From: a bacterium
Lineage (GTDB): Bacteria; Krumholzibacteriota; Krumholzibacteria; LZORAL124-64-63
Length of the DNA stretch: 5,279 nt
Assembly (NCBI GenBank): GCA_021767885.1
Contig: JAASSM010000179.1
Span: 1-5,279, forward strand
Direction of reading: 5' to 3'
Below are positions 1 to 5,032 of the stretch, in pieces. The notes under the pieces were generated by a model, which worked only from the letters and a program-made list of their open reading frames with translations, had not been told where the DNA came from and made no database searches. Each line of letters opens with the position of its first letter. Position 1 is the first letter of the stretch. The position numbers and the translations under genes are program-made.

Positions 1-222
1 ATGGACCGTGAGACCGGCCGCAGCCGCGGCTTCGGCTTCGTCCAGATGCCCAGCAACGACGAGGCCAACAAGGCCATCGAGTCGCTGAACGGCCAGGACT
101 ACAACGGTCGCCCGCTGCGGGTGAACGAGTCGCAGCCCAAGCCCCGCACCGGCGGTGGCGGTGGCGGCGGCCGTGGCGGCTTCGGCGGTGGCGGCGGCGG
201 TGGCCGTCGCGGCGGCTGGTAG
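1..222 (+). CDS. RRM RNA-binding protein with Gly/Arg-rich tail (5' end outside window)
   Basis: This is the C-terminal 73 residues of a small single-RRM RNA-binding protein of the type found in cyanobacteria and many FCB or Planctomycetes-like bacteria. These proteins bind single-stranded RNA and are often linked to cold or stress responses. The RNP1 octamer RGFGFVQM is at residues 9-16 of the visible part, followed by the usual helix 2 and beta 4 (EANKAIESLNGQDYNGRPLRV, split by the NG turn). From about residue 50 the chain becomes an RGG-like tail of glycine runs broken by R, F and W, ending GGW. The ATG at base 1 is almost certainly an internal Met: the segment DRETGRSRGFGF normally sits after beta 1 and RNP2, so about 30-35 residues are missing upstream. 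The stop is TAG at 220-222 and a strong hairpin follows. The RRM assignment is firm; the cellular role is inferred from the family. Confidence 0.9.
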   Translation: MDRETGRSRGFGFVQMPSNDEANKAIESLNGQDYNGRPLRVNESQPKPRTGGGGGGGRGGFGGGGGGGRRGGW

Positions 223-264
223 CCACGCGCACCCCTCGACGGCGTCCTGGACGCCGCTGGGCCA

Positions 265-290
265 GGGCCCCCCGGATCTCCGGGGGGCCC
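265..290 (+). terminator. GC-rich intrinsic-type terminator hairpin after the RRM gene
   Basis: The arms GGGCCCCCCGG (265-275) and CCGGGGGGCCC (280-290) are perfectly complementary over 11 bp around the tetraloop ATCT. The hairpin starts 42 bases after the RRM stop codon. It is followed by TTCGCGTG rather than a real T-run, so strength as an intrinsic terminator is uncertain, but a nearly identical element sits after the PPC gene at 3477-3502. A smaller hairpin (CGGCGT/ACGCCG, 240-256) lies just before it. Confidence 0.8.
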
Positions 291-491
291 TTCGCGTGTC
301 CGGGCCACCGGCCAGCCCCGCACCGCGCAGACGGACACGTGCGGTCCGCACCGGTTGGTAGGATCATGTCGGGACGCCCACCGCGCCGGGCCCGGTCGCG
401 ACCCGGCGACGACCGCGGCTCGTGGGCCATGCCTGGTGGCGCGGTCGTGGACGGGCCATGACGGACGACAACCAGCGTGGACACCGCCCCC

Positions 492-499
492 GGAAGGAG
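492..499 (+). promoter_or_regulatory. Ribosome binding site fixing the GTG start of the SLC13 permease
   Basis: GGAAGGAG lies 8 bases before the GTG at 508. It decides the start: the open frame extends upstream to 355, but that extension encodes Pro/Arg/Gly-rich sequence without membrane character, whereas the residues after the GTG immediately form a transmembrane helix. No convincing promoter was found in 291-491. Confidence 0.8.
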
Positions 500-507
500 C
501 CGCCCGC

Positions 508-2283
508 GTGGACATCGTGCTGGTCAGCGTGATCCTCGTGGCGACCGTGGTGCTGCTGGCCAGCGAGCGGTGGCCGGTGGATCTGACGGCCATCGGCGTG
601 ATGGTGGCCCTCATGATCACCGGGCTGCTGACGCCCCGTCAGGCCGTGGCGGGCTTCGCCAACCCCGCGCCGCTGACCGTGGGCGCGCTCTTCGTGGTCA
701 CCAAGGGCCTGACGCGCACGGGCACCCTGAGCTTCCTCAACCGGTTGATCGTCCACTCGACGGCGGGCAAGCCCCGCCGGATCCTGGCGCTCACCCTGCT
801 GCTGGCCGGCCTGCTCTCCGCCTTCGTCAACAACACGCCCGTGGTGGTGCTCATGCTGACGGTGCTGCTGGCGGTGAGCGGCCGGTTCGGCCTGTCGCCC
901 GGGCAGTTCCTGATCCCGCTGTCGTTCGTCTCCATCCTCGCCGGCACCACCACGCTCATCGGCACCAGCACCAACATCATCGTCAGCGACCTGGCCGCCG
1001 GCGCGGGCCTGGCGCCCCTGGGGATGTTCGAGCTCAGCCGCCTGGGCGTGCCGCTGGCCATCGCCGGCGGCCTGCTGCTGATGGTGCTCTCGCGCCGCCT
1101 GCTGCCGCGGACGCACATCCCCATGTACCACCACGCCAAGAGCGAGCGGACCAAGTACGTCTCGGAGCTGCGCGTGCCGGCCGACAGCGCGCTGGTGGGC
1201 GAGGACGTCACCGCCGCCCTCACCGGACGTGCACCGGAGCTCGAGGTCTTCGAGGTCCTGCGCGGCGACCACGTGCTCTATCCCGAGACCGACGACTGCA
1301 CCCTCGCCGGGGACGACCTCGTCCTGGTGGGCGCCACCGCCGACGACCTCGTGGACCTGCTCGGCGGCAAGGACGTCACCCTGCCCACCGTGGGCGGCAA
1401 GACCCTCGACAATCCCTACGACCGCAACTCCCAGATCGTGGAGGTGGTGATCCCGCCGGAGTCGCGCCTGCTGGGCCGCCGCATCGCCGACACCTCCCTC
1501 TCGCGCACCGAGAACCTGCACGTCATCGGCATGCAGCGCCGGCGCACCCACTACTCGGAGCGGCAGATGAGCCGCCTCTGGCTGGACGTGGGCGACATCC
1601 TGCTGATCCAGTGCGGCACCCGCCAGCTCGCCGGCCTGCGCGCCGCCGGCGACGTGATCATCGTCGAGGACGTGGTCCGCACCCTGGAGAACCGCCGCAA
1701 GGCGCCCGTGGCCGGGGCCATCTTCGCCGGCATGGTCACCGCCGCCACCCTGGGCTGGCTGGACATCCTCACCGCCGCCCTCGGCGCGGCCTTCCTCATG
1801 CTGCTCAGCGGCTGCCTCAAGCCCCGCGAGGCCTACGACGCCCTGGACCTGCCCGTGCTGGTGCTGATCATCGGCACCCTGGCCCTGGGCAGCGCACTGG
1901 CGGTGACCGGCGCGGCCGATCTCTACGCCCGCGGCTTCCTCGCCCTCTTCGAGGGCCTGGGGCCCCGCGGCGTGCTGGCGGGTTTCATCGTGCTGACCAG
2001 CCTGCTGTCCCACGTCCTGTCCAACAACTCCACCGCCGTGCTGGTGACGCCCATCGCCCTGGCCACGGCCGCCTCGCTGGGCGTCGATCCGCGACCCTTC
2101 GTGGTGGCGGTCTGCTTCGGCGCCTCCGCCTGCTTCGCCACGCCCCTCGGCTACCAGACCAACCTGCTGGTCTACGGGCCGGGCGGTTACCGCTTCACCG
2201 ACTTCGTGCGCCTGGGCATGGTGCTCAACCTGCTGGTCTGGATCGGCGCCTCGATGATGATTCCTCAAATATGGCCCCTATGA
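508..2283 (+). CDS. SLC13/DASS family permease with two central TrkA-C (RCK_C) domains
   Basis: This 591-residue integral membrane protein is a probable ion-coupled anion (for example sulfate or dicarboxylate) symporter of the inner membrane. The N-terminal membrane half spans about residues 1-200 and contains VNNTPVVVLML (107-117) and GTTTLIGTSTNIIVSDL (146-162), matching the re-entrant hairpin and ion-binding regions of DASS transporters. Residues about 214-287 and 307-390 are soluble and look like two RCK_C domains. The C-terminal half repeats the fold, with LSNNSTAVLVTPIA (504-517) and ATPLGYQTNLLVYGPGGYRFTDF (544-566, split at the GPGG turn), and ends IPQIWPL as is common in this group. 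The length and order are normal for the bacterial SLC13 proteins with central RCK_C domains (the Chlamydomonas SAC1-like type). Substrate and coupling ion cannot be read from the sequence. The final codons (ATT CCT CAA ATA ... CTA) are AT-rich, unlike the rest of the gene. No hairpin terminator is seen right after the stop. Confidence 0.92.
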   Translation: MDIVLVSVILVATVVLLASERWPVDLTAIGVMVALMITGLLTPRQAVAGFANPAPLTVGALFVVTKGLTRTGTLSFLNRLIVHSTAGKPRRILALTLLLAGLLSAFVNNTPVVVLMLTVLLAVSGRFGLSPGQFLIPLSFVSILAGTTTLIGTSTNIIVSDLAAGAGLAPLGMFELSRLGVPLAIAGGLLLMVLSRRLLPRTHIPMYHHAKSERTKYVSELRVPADSALVGEDVTAALTGRAPELEVFEVLRGDHVLYPETDDCTLAGDDLVLVGATADDLVDLLGGKDVTLPTVGGKTLDNPYDRNSQIVEVVIPPESRLLGRRIADTSLSRTENLHVIGMQRRRTHYSERQMSRLWLDVGDILLIQCGTRQLAGLRAAGDVIIVEDVVRTLENRRKAPVAGAIFAGMVTAATLGWLDILTAALGAAFLMLLSGCLKPREAYDALDLPVLVLIIGTLALGSALAVTGAADLYARGFLALFEGLGPRGVLAGFIVLTSLLSHVLSNNSTAVLVTPIALATAASLGVDPRPFVVAVCFGASACFATPLGYQTNLLVYGPGGYRFTDFVRLGMVLNLLVWIGASMMIPQIWPL

Positions 2284-2350
2284 TGGCGGATTTCCTATCA
2301 ATTTTCATGTAAATTACGAAACTATCACGACATAAGAGAAAATTCCCATT
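2261..2350. other. AT-rich island upstream of the PPC-protein promoter
   Basis: I counted 32 G/C in these 90 bases (about 36 percent) and 17 in the last 60 (about 28 percent), against about 70 percent in the flanks. It covers the last codons of the permease and most of the following intergenic region. I see no open reading frame, insertion-sequence ends or RNA gene in it. A short GTAA-A-TTAC inverted repeat sits at 2309-2317. The most economical reading is an A/T-rich upstream promoter region (UP-like or nucleoid-protein binding) for the gene at 2469. Confidence 0.6.
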
Positions 2351-2378
2351 GAGCTCGACCACCGGACTCGGGTATCAT
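2349..2378 (+). promoter_or_regulatory. Sigma-70-like promoter for the PPC-domain secreted protein
   Basis: TTGAGC (2349-2354, 4 of 6 to TTGACA) is separated by 18 bp from TATCAT (2373-2378, 5 of 6 to TATAAT). Transcription would start near 2385, giving a leader of roughly 85 bases. The AT-rich island directly upstream supports promoter function. The -10 hexamer lies between the arms of a perfect 6-bp inverted repeat (2367-2386), and a 10-bp palindrome lies just downstream (2392-2401), both possible operators. Consensus from this lineage is unknown to me. Confidence 0.55.
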
Positions 2379-2386
2379 CTCCCGAG
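2367..2386. promoter_or_regulatory. Inverted repeat straddling the -10 box (possible operator)
   Basis: CTCGGG (2367-2372) and CCCGAG (2381-2386) are perfect complements separated by TATCATCT, which contains the proposed -10 hexamer. A dimeric repressor bound here would block RNA polymerase. As RNA it would be a 6-bp hairpin with no U-tract behind it, so a terminator for the upstream permease is the less likely reading. Confidence 0.4.
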
Positions 2387-2391
2387 GGGAT

Positions 2392-2401
2392 GACACGTGT
2401 C
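2392..2401. promoter_or_regulatory. 10-bp perfect palindrome in the early leader
   Basis: GACACGTGTC is fully self-complementary and lies a few bases after the predicted transcription start. It could be an operator half of the same control region as the inverted repeat at 2367-2386. A second leader hairpin, CGGACG-GATCG-CGTCCG, is at 2411-2427. Function is inferred only from position. Confidence 0.3.
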
Positions 2402-2455
2402 CAGTACCGCCGGACGGATCGCGTCCGCCGCCGTGCGCCCCATCTCGAGACTTCC

Positions 2456-2461
2456 AGGAGG
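2456..2461 (+). promoter_or_regulatory. Ribosome binding site fixing the ATG at 2469
   Basis: AGGAGG, a full Shine-Dalgarno match, sits 7 bases before the ATG. It decides the start against the in-frame GTG at 2397, which would put 24 non-signal-like residues before the lipophilic signal peptide. Confidence 0.9.
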
Positions 2462-2468
2462 ATACCCG

Positions 2469-3395
2469 ATGAAGAAGCTATCGCTGATCGCCCTGGCCCT
2501 CATGGTGGCCCTCGCCGGCCTGGCCGTCGCCAAGACCGCGCCCCAGAAGCCGCTGGAGCCCTACACGCCCAGCGGCCGCGCCGCCGAGGCCGAGCCCAAC
2601 GACGACGCCACCCAGGCCAACACCCTGACCCTGGGCGACGACATGAGCGCCGCCATCGACCCCGCCGGCGACGTCGACTACTTCGCCATCACCGTGGACG
2701 CGGGCGCCATCGTCTCCTTCGAGACCCTGCCCGGCGATGCCGACGACACCCAGCTGACCCTCTTCGACACCGACGGCACCACCGAGCTCGCCTTCAACGA
2801 CGACGGCGGCGAGGGCTTCTACTCCCTCATCGAGGGCTGGGAGTTCGCGGCGGCCGGCACGTACTACGTGGCCGTCAACCACTACAGCAGCACCGGCACG
2901 GGCACCTACGTCCTGACCGCCACCGCCTTCACCCCGCCCGAGCCCCAGGAGAACGACACCTGCGACGGCGCCATCGACGTGGTGAGCCTCGACCAGCCCT
3001 ACGACGAGTTCGACCTCTGCCTGTACAGCAACGACTACGATCCCGGCAGCGGCGGTTGCACCGGCTACCAGGCGTCCGGCCCCGAGGCCGTCTACATGGT
3101 CACCCTGGACGCGGGCCAGACCTTCTTCGCCAGCGCCGCGCCCCTCGAGGGCAGCTTCATCGACCTGTCGGTGTACCTGGTGACCGACTGCGCCGACGTG
3201 GCCGGCAGCTGCGTCGTGGGCGACGACAGCGGCAACCCCGAGGAGATCAGCTACACCTCCGAGAACGGCGGCACCTACTACCTGATGATCGACAGCTACA
3301 CCAGCTGCGGTGGCGGCATGGTGGGCGTGACGTTCGAGGGCGTGGTCGCCACCGAGAACAGCAGCCTCACCGAGATCAAGGCGCTGTTCCGCTAG
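2469..3395 (+). CDS. Secreted protein with two PPC-like (pre-peptidase C-terminal) beta domains
   Basis: This exported protein of 308 residues has no recognisable catalytic domain. Residues 1-21 are a Sec signal peptide: MKK, a Leu/Ala core and a likely cut after AVA-21. After a Pro-rich linker, residues about 40-153 form a PPC-like domain that opens with EAEPNDDATQA and contains GDVDYFAITVDAG, TQLTLFDTDG, FNDDGGEG and AGTYYVAV. Residues about 161-291 form a second, more divergent one (NDTCDGA, EAVYMVTLDAGQTFFAS, DLSVYLVTDC, GGTYYLMIDSY). All six cysteines of the mature protein (165, 184, 197, 241, 248, 280) are in the second domain, consistent with three disulfides outside the cytoplasm. It is strongly acidic and Asp/Gly-rich. 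The chain ends in a short tail, ENSSLTEIKALFR. PPC domains usually accompany secreted proteases as stability or binding modules, so a standalone pair suggests a structural, binding or cell-surface role, which is inferred. It has its own promoter and is followed by hairpins. Confidence 0.88.
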   Translation: MKKLSLIALALMVALAGLAVAKTAPQKPLEPYTPSGRAAEAEPNDDATQANTLTLGDDMSAAIDPAGDVDYFAITVDAGAIVSFETLPGDADDTQLTLFDTDGTTELAFNDDGGEGFYSLIEGWEFAAAGTYYVAVNHYSSTGTGTYVLTATAFTPPEPQENDTCDGAIDVVSLDQPYDEFDLCLYSNDYDPGSGGCTGYQASGPEAVYMVTLDAGQTFFASAAPLEGSFIDLSVYLVTDCADVAGSCVVGDDSGNPEEISYTSENGGTYYLMIDSYTSCGGGMVGVTFEGVVATENSSLTEIKALFR

Positions 3396-3396
3396 G

Positions 3397-3419
3397 CGCG
3401 GCCGGTCCACCTGGCCGCG
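3397..3419 (+). terminator. Short hairpin directly after the PPC gene
   Basis: CGCGGCC (3397-3403) and GGCCGCG (3413-3419) form a 7-bp stem with a 9-base loop, starting two bases after the stop codon. A further CCGGCC-GT-GGCCGG inverted repeat is at 3435-3448. Neither has a U-tract, so they may protect the 3' end or assist the stronger hairpin at 3477-3502. Confidence 0.35.
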
Positions 3420-3476
3420 GCGATCGGGCCGCGCCCGGCCGTGGCCGGAGCGACCGATCCACCCTCCGCTGCACGC

Positions 3477-3502
3477 GGGCCCCCGGCGATGGCCGGGGGC
3501 CC
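3477..3502 (+). terminator. GC-rich terminator hairpin in the convergent intergenic region
   Basis: GGGCCCCCGGC (3477-3487) and GCCGGGGGCCC (3492-3502) pair perfectly over 11 bp around the loop GATG, followed by TTCTCGTG. It closely matches the element after the RRM gene in arm sequence and in the TTC-n-CGTG flank. It lies between convergent genes, and the stem would also form on the minus strand, so it may stop transcription from both sides. Confidence 0.75.
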
Positions 3503-3549
3503 TTCTCGTGGCCGGACAGCCTGCGGCAGCGATCTGCTGCCCCGCGGGC

Positions 3550-3637
3550 GGGAGCGCCTGCCCTCGCAGGCGGGAGCTCCTTCGCCAGCAGAGGGGAGCT
3601 CCTTCCCCAGCAGAGGGGAGCTATTTTCCGCGCAGGT
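3550..3637. repeat. 22-bp tandem repeat, about four units, at the msrA 3' end
   Basis: Units start at 3550, 3572, 3594 and 3616, an exact 22-base period. The two middle units share GGGAGCTCCTTC and CAGCAGAG and differ at a single base (3584 G, 3606 C). The first unit is more divergent and contains a 7-bp hairpin (CGCCTGC-CCTC-GCAGGCG, 3555-3572). The last matches the preceding unit at 15 of 22 positions and covers the msrA stop codon and its last few codons. The unit junctions carry the palindrome GGAGCTCC. On the minus strand the first unit after msrA gives CCCC-TCTGCT-GGGG, which could act as a weak terminator. I do not recognise the family. Confidence 0.75.
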
Positions 3638-4256
3638 GCTCGGCGTACGCCTTGCGGAACTTGGCCAGCTTGGGCGCGATCACCACCTGGCAGTACCCCT
3701 GCGCGGGGTTCCGCGCGAAGTAGTCCTGGTGGTACGGCTCGGCGGAGTAGTAGTCGGTGAGCGGCTCCACCTCGGTGACGATGGGCCGGTCGAAGACCTG
3801 GTCGCGCTCGAGGTCGCCGATCACGGTCTCGGCGGCGGCCTTCTGCGCCGCATCGGCGGTCAGGATGATGGAGCGGTACTGCGTGCCCACGTCGGCGCCC
3901 TGGCGGTTGAGCGTGGTGGGATCGTGCACGCCGAAGAAGATGAGCAGGATCTCCTGGTAGCTGATCACGGCGGGGTCGTAGGTGATCTTGACCACCTCGG
4001 CGTGGCCGGTCTCGCCGGAGCACACTGCATGATAGTCGGGGTCGGGCACGTGACCGCCGGCGTAGCCGGACTCGGCGTCCTGGACGCCGGCCACCTCCTC
4101 GAAGACGGCCTCGATGCACCAGAAGCAGCCGCCGCCCACCACGGCGGTCTCGGTCCGGGACTCTGCAGCCATGACGGGCAAGCCTCCTGCGGCGGCGAGG
4201 GTCAACACGGTCAGGACGACCACGCCAGGGGCGCGGCCAGCGGTCGGGACGTTCAT
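3621..4256 (-). CDS. msrA: Peptide-methionine (S)-S-oxide reductase, exported form
   Basis: MsrA reduces the S-epimer of methionine sulfoxide in proteins back to methionine. The protein has 211 residues. Residues 1-30 form a signal peptide (hydrophobic VVVLTVLTLAAAGG, likely cut after VMA-30), so it probably acts in the periplasm or outside the cell. The catalytic motif GGGCFWC is at 41-47 with nucleophile Cys44. Other family marks are SGYAGGH (63-69), VCSGETGHAEVV (78-89, with the active-site Glu), FFGVHDPTTLNRQGADVGTQYRS (split at the NRQ turn, 107-129), YHQDYFARNP (175-184) and GYCQVVIAPK (187-196), where Cys189 is the likely recycling cysteine. No MsrB domain is fused. GAGGAGG at 4262-4268 lies 5 bases before the ATG and supports this start. 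It lies 65 bp after the LON-domain gene on the same strand, so co-transcription is likely. The stop codon lies inside the last unit of the 22-bp tandem repeat. Confidence 0.96.
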   Translation of the reverse strand: MNVPTAGRAPGVVVLTVLTLAAAGGLPVMAAESRTETAVVGGGCFWCIEAVFEEVAGVQDAESGYAGGHVPDPDYHAVCSGETGHAEVVKITYDPAVISYQEILLIFFGVHDPTTLNRQGADVGTQYRSIILTADAAQKAAAETVIGDLERDQVFDRPIVTEVEPLTDYYSAEPYHQDYFARNPAQGYCQVVIAPKLAKFRKAYAEHLRGK

Positions 4257-4321
4257 GGGAGCCTCCTCGGCGGCTGGGCCGCGCTCGGCGGCCGTCCCGA
4301 CGTGAACACGGAGGGTTTCGC

Positions 4322-4933
4322 TCAGGTTCCCGGGTCTCCCGGAGGATACTCGGCATGCCAGGCGAGGGCCTGCTCTGCCCGTGTCCGTGGCGAGAGCTCG
4401 GCGAACACGCTGGCCGTGCGCGAGGCGTCCAGGGGCAGGGCGTTGAGCAGGATGTCGGCCAGCAGGCCCACGGGCAGCTCGCCATCCAGACCGTGACCTC
4501 GCGGCGCCCGCGCGGTGATGGCCTGCTGCAAGCGGGGCGTCAGCCGGCTGGCCAGTTCGGCGTCCAGATCCTCGTCCGCCAGGAGCTGGGCGTCGGTCTT
4601 GCGATAGAGGCGATCACTGGGCGTCTCGGCCACGCGCACGCGGCCCAGGCCCAGCACCCAGATCAGGTAACGGCCGTCGGCCAGCGTCTCGTGGTGGACG
4701 ATCTCGCCCAGACCCGCCACCGGCATCACCGCGGGGCCGGTCTCGGTGACCCGTCCGTCGGGATGGTAGGCGGCGAGCACCAGCCGGCCGGAGGTGTCCA
4801 GGAGGTCGGACACCATCTGACGGTAGCGGGGCTCGAAGATGTGCAGCGGCGCCACCGCTCCCGGGAACAGGAAGAAATCCGGGAGGGGGAAGAGGGGCAG
4901 TCCGCGCATGACCGTTCCTGACCTGGTGGGCAT
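4322..4933 (-). CDS. Standalone LON substrate-binding (N-terminal) domain protein
   Basis: This 203-residue cytoplasmic protein matches the N-terminal substrate-recognition domain of Lon protease without the ATPase or protease parts. The family signature is near the start: LPLFPLPDFFLFPG (12-25), then PLHIFEPRYRQMVSDLL (29-45). AGLGEIVHHETLADGRYLI (73-91) and VLGLGRVRV (93-101) follow, matching the conserved beta-barrel. Residues about 115-195 form the helical part. Proteins of this size are common as separate genes in bacteria, and their role is not established; substrate binding or adaptor function is inferred from the domain. The ATG at 4933 has GAGAAGGA upstream. An in-frame ATG at 4909 (MRGLPLFPL) with AGGA before it is a credible alternative giving 195 residues. 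It lies between the dehydrogenase gene (99-bp gap) and msrA on one strand, and may share a stress or protein-quality theme with msrA. Confidence 0.9.
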   Translation of the reverse strand: MPTRSGTVMRGLPLFPLPDFFLFPGAVAPLHIFEPRYRQMVSDLLDTSGRLVLAAYHPDGRVTETGPAVMPVAGLGEIVHHETLADGRYLIWVLGLGRVRVAETPSDRLYRKTDAQLLADEDLDAELASRLTPRLQQAITARAPRGHGLDGELPVGLLADILLNALPLDASRTASVFAELSPRTRAEQALAWHAEYPPGDPGT

Positions 4934-4937
4934 GGTG

Positions 4938-4945
4938 TCCTTCTC
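4938..4945 (-). promoter_or_regulatory. Ribosome binding site supporting the LON-domain start
   Basis: Read on the minus strand, GAGAAGGA lies 4 bases before the ATG at 4931-4933. It favours this start over the TTG at 4961-4963, which has no such signal, and over the ATG at 4907-4909, which has only AGGA. Confidence 0.6.
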
Positions 4946-5001
4946 GGTTCGCCTCTCGCGCAAAGGTTACGACAAGATGGACGGCCCCGCCGGTATCGCC
5001 A

Positions 5002-5027
5002 GGGACGGCGCGGCAGTCGGCCGTCCC
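5002..5027 (-). terminator. Hairpin between the dehydrogenase and LON-domain genes
   Basis: GGGACGGC (5002-5009) and GCCGTCCC (5020-5027) are perfect 8-bp arms around a 10-base loop, starting 5 bases after the dehydrogenase stop on the minus strand. There is no U-tract, so it could end, attenuate or only stabilise the upstream transcript. I found no convincing promoter for the LON-domain gene in the remaining gap. TTGACC at 5031-5036 on the minus strand has no matching -10 box at the right distance. Confidence 0.45.
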
Positions 5028-5032
5028 ACGGG

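Noticed and set aside
150..219. Gly-codon simple repeat as a separate repeat element
   Set aside because: The GGTGGCGGC runs are explained by the glycine-rich tail of the RRM protein in frame to its stop codon.
332..364. Possible promoter with TAGGAT as a -10 box before the permease
   Set aside because: The best -35-like sequence (CGGACA) is 21 bases away and both matches are weak, so it cannot be supported.
364..2268. A 634-codon open frame on the minus strand opposite the permease gene
   Set aside because: Its translation is dominated by His, Gln, Gly and Ala with no domain-like pattern, and it mirrors the codon structure of the real gene. Long antisense frames are expected at this GC content.
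477..2312. A 611-codon plus-strand frame overlapping the permease gene
   Set aside because: It is Arg/Pro/Gly-rich low-complexity sequence with no membrane or domain features, a frame shadow of the permease.
2281..2350. Insertion-sequence or prophage attachment remnant in the AT-rich stretch
   Set aside because: No terminal inverted repeats, target duplications or integrase fragments are visible, and a promoter lies immediately downstream.
3550..3637. CRISPR-like array
   Set aside because: The repeat units are directly abutting without unique spacers and only about four copies exist, so it is a tandem repeat and not a CRISPR.
3376..4496. Long frames on both strands across the msrA and intergenic region
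   Set aside because: They cross terminator hairpins and tandem repeats and have shadow-like composition, while msrA has complete catalytic motifs in its own frame.
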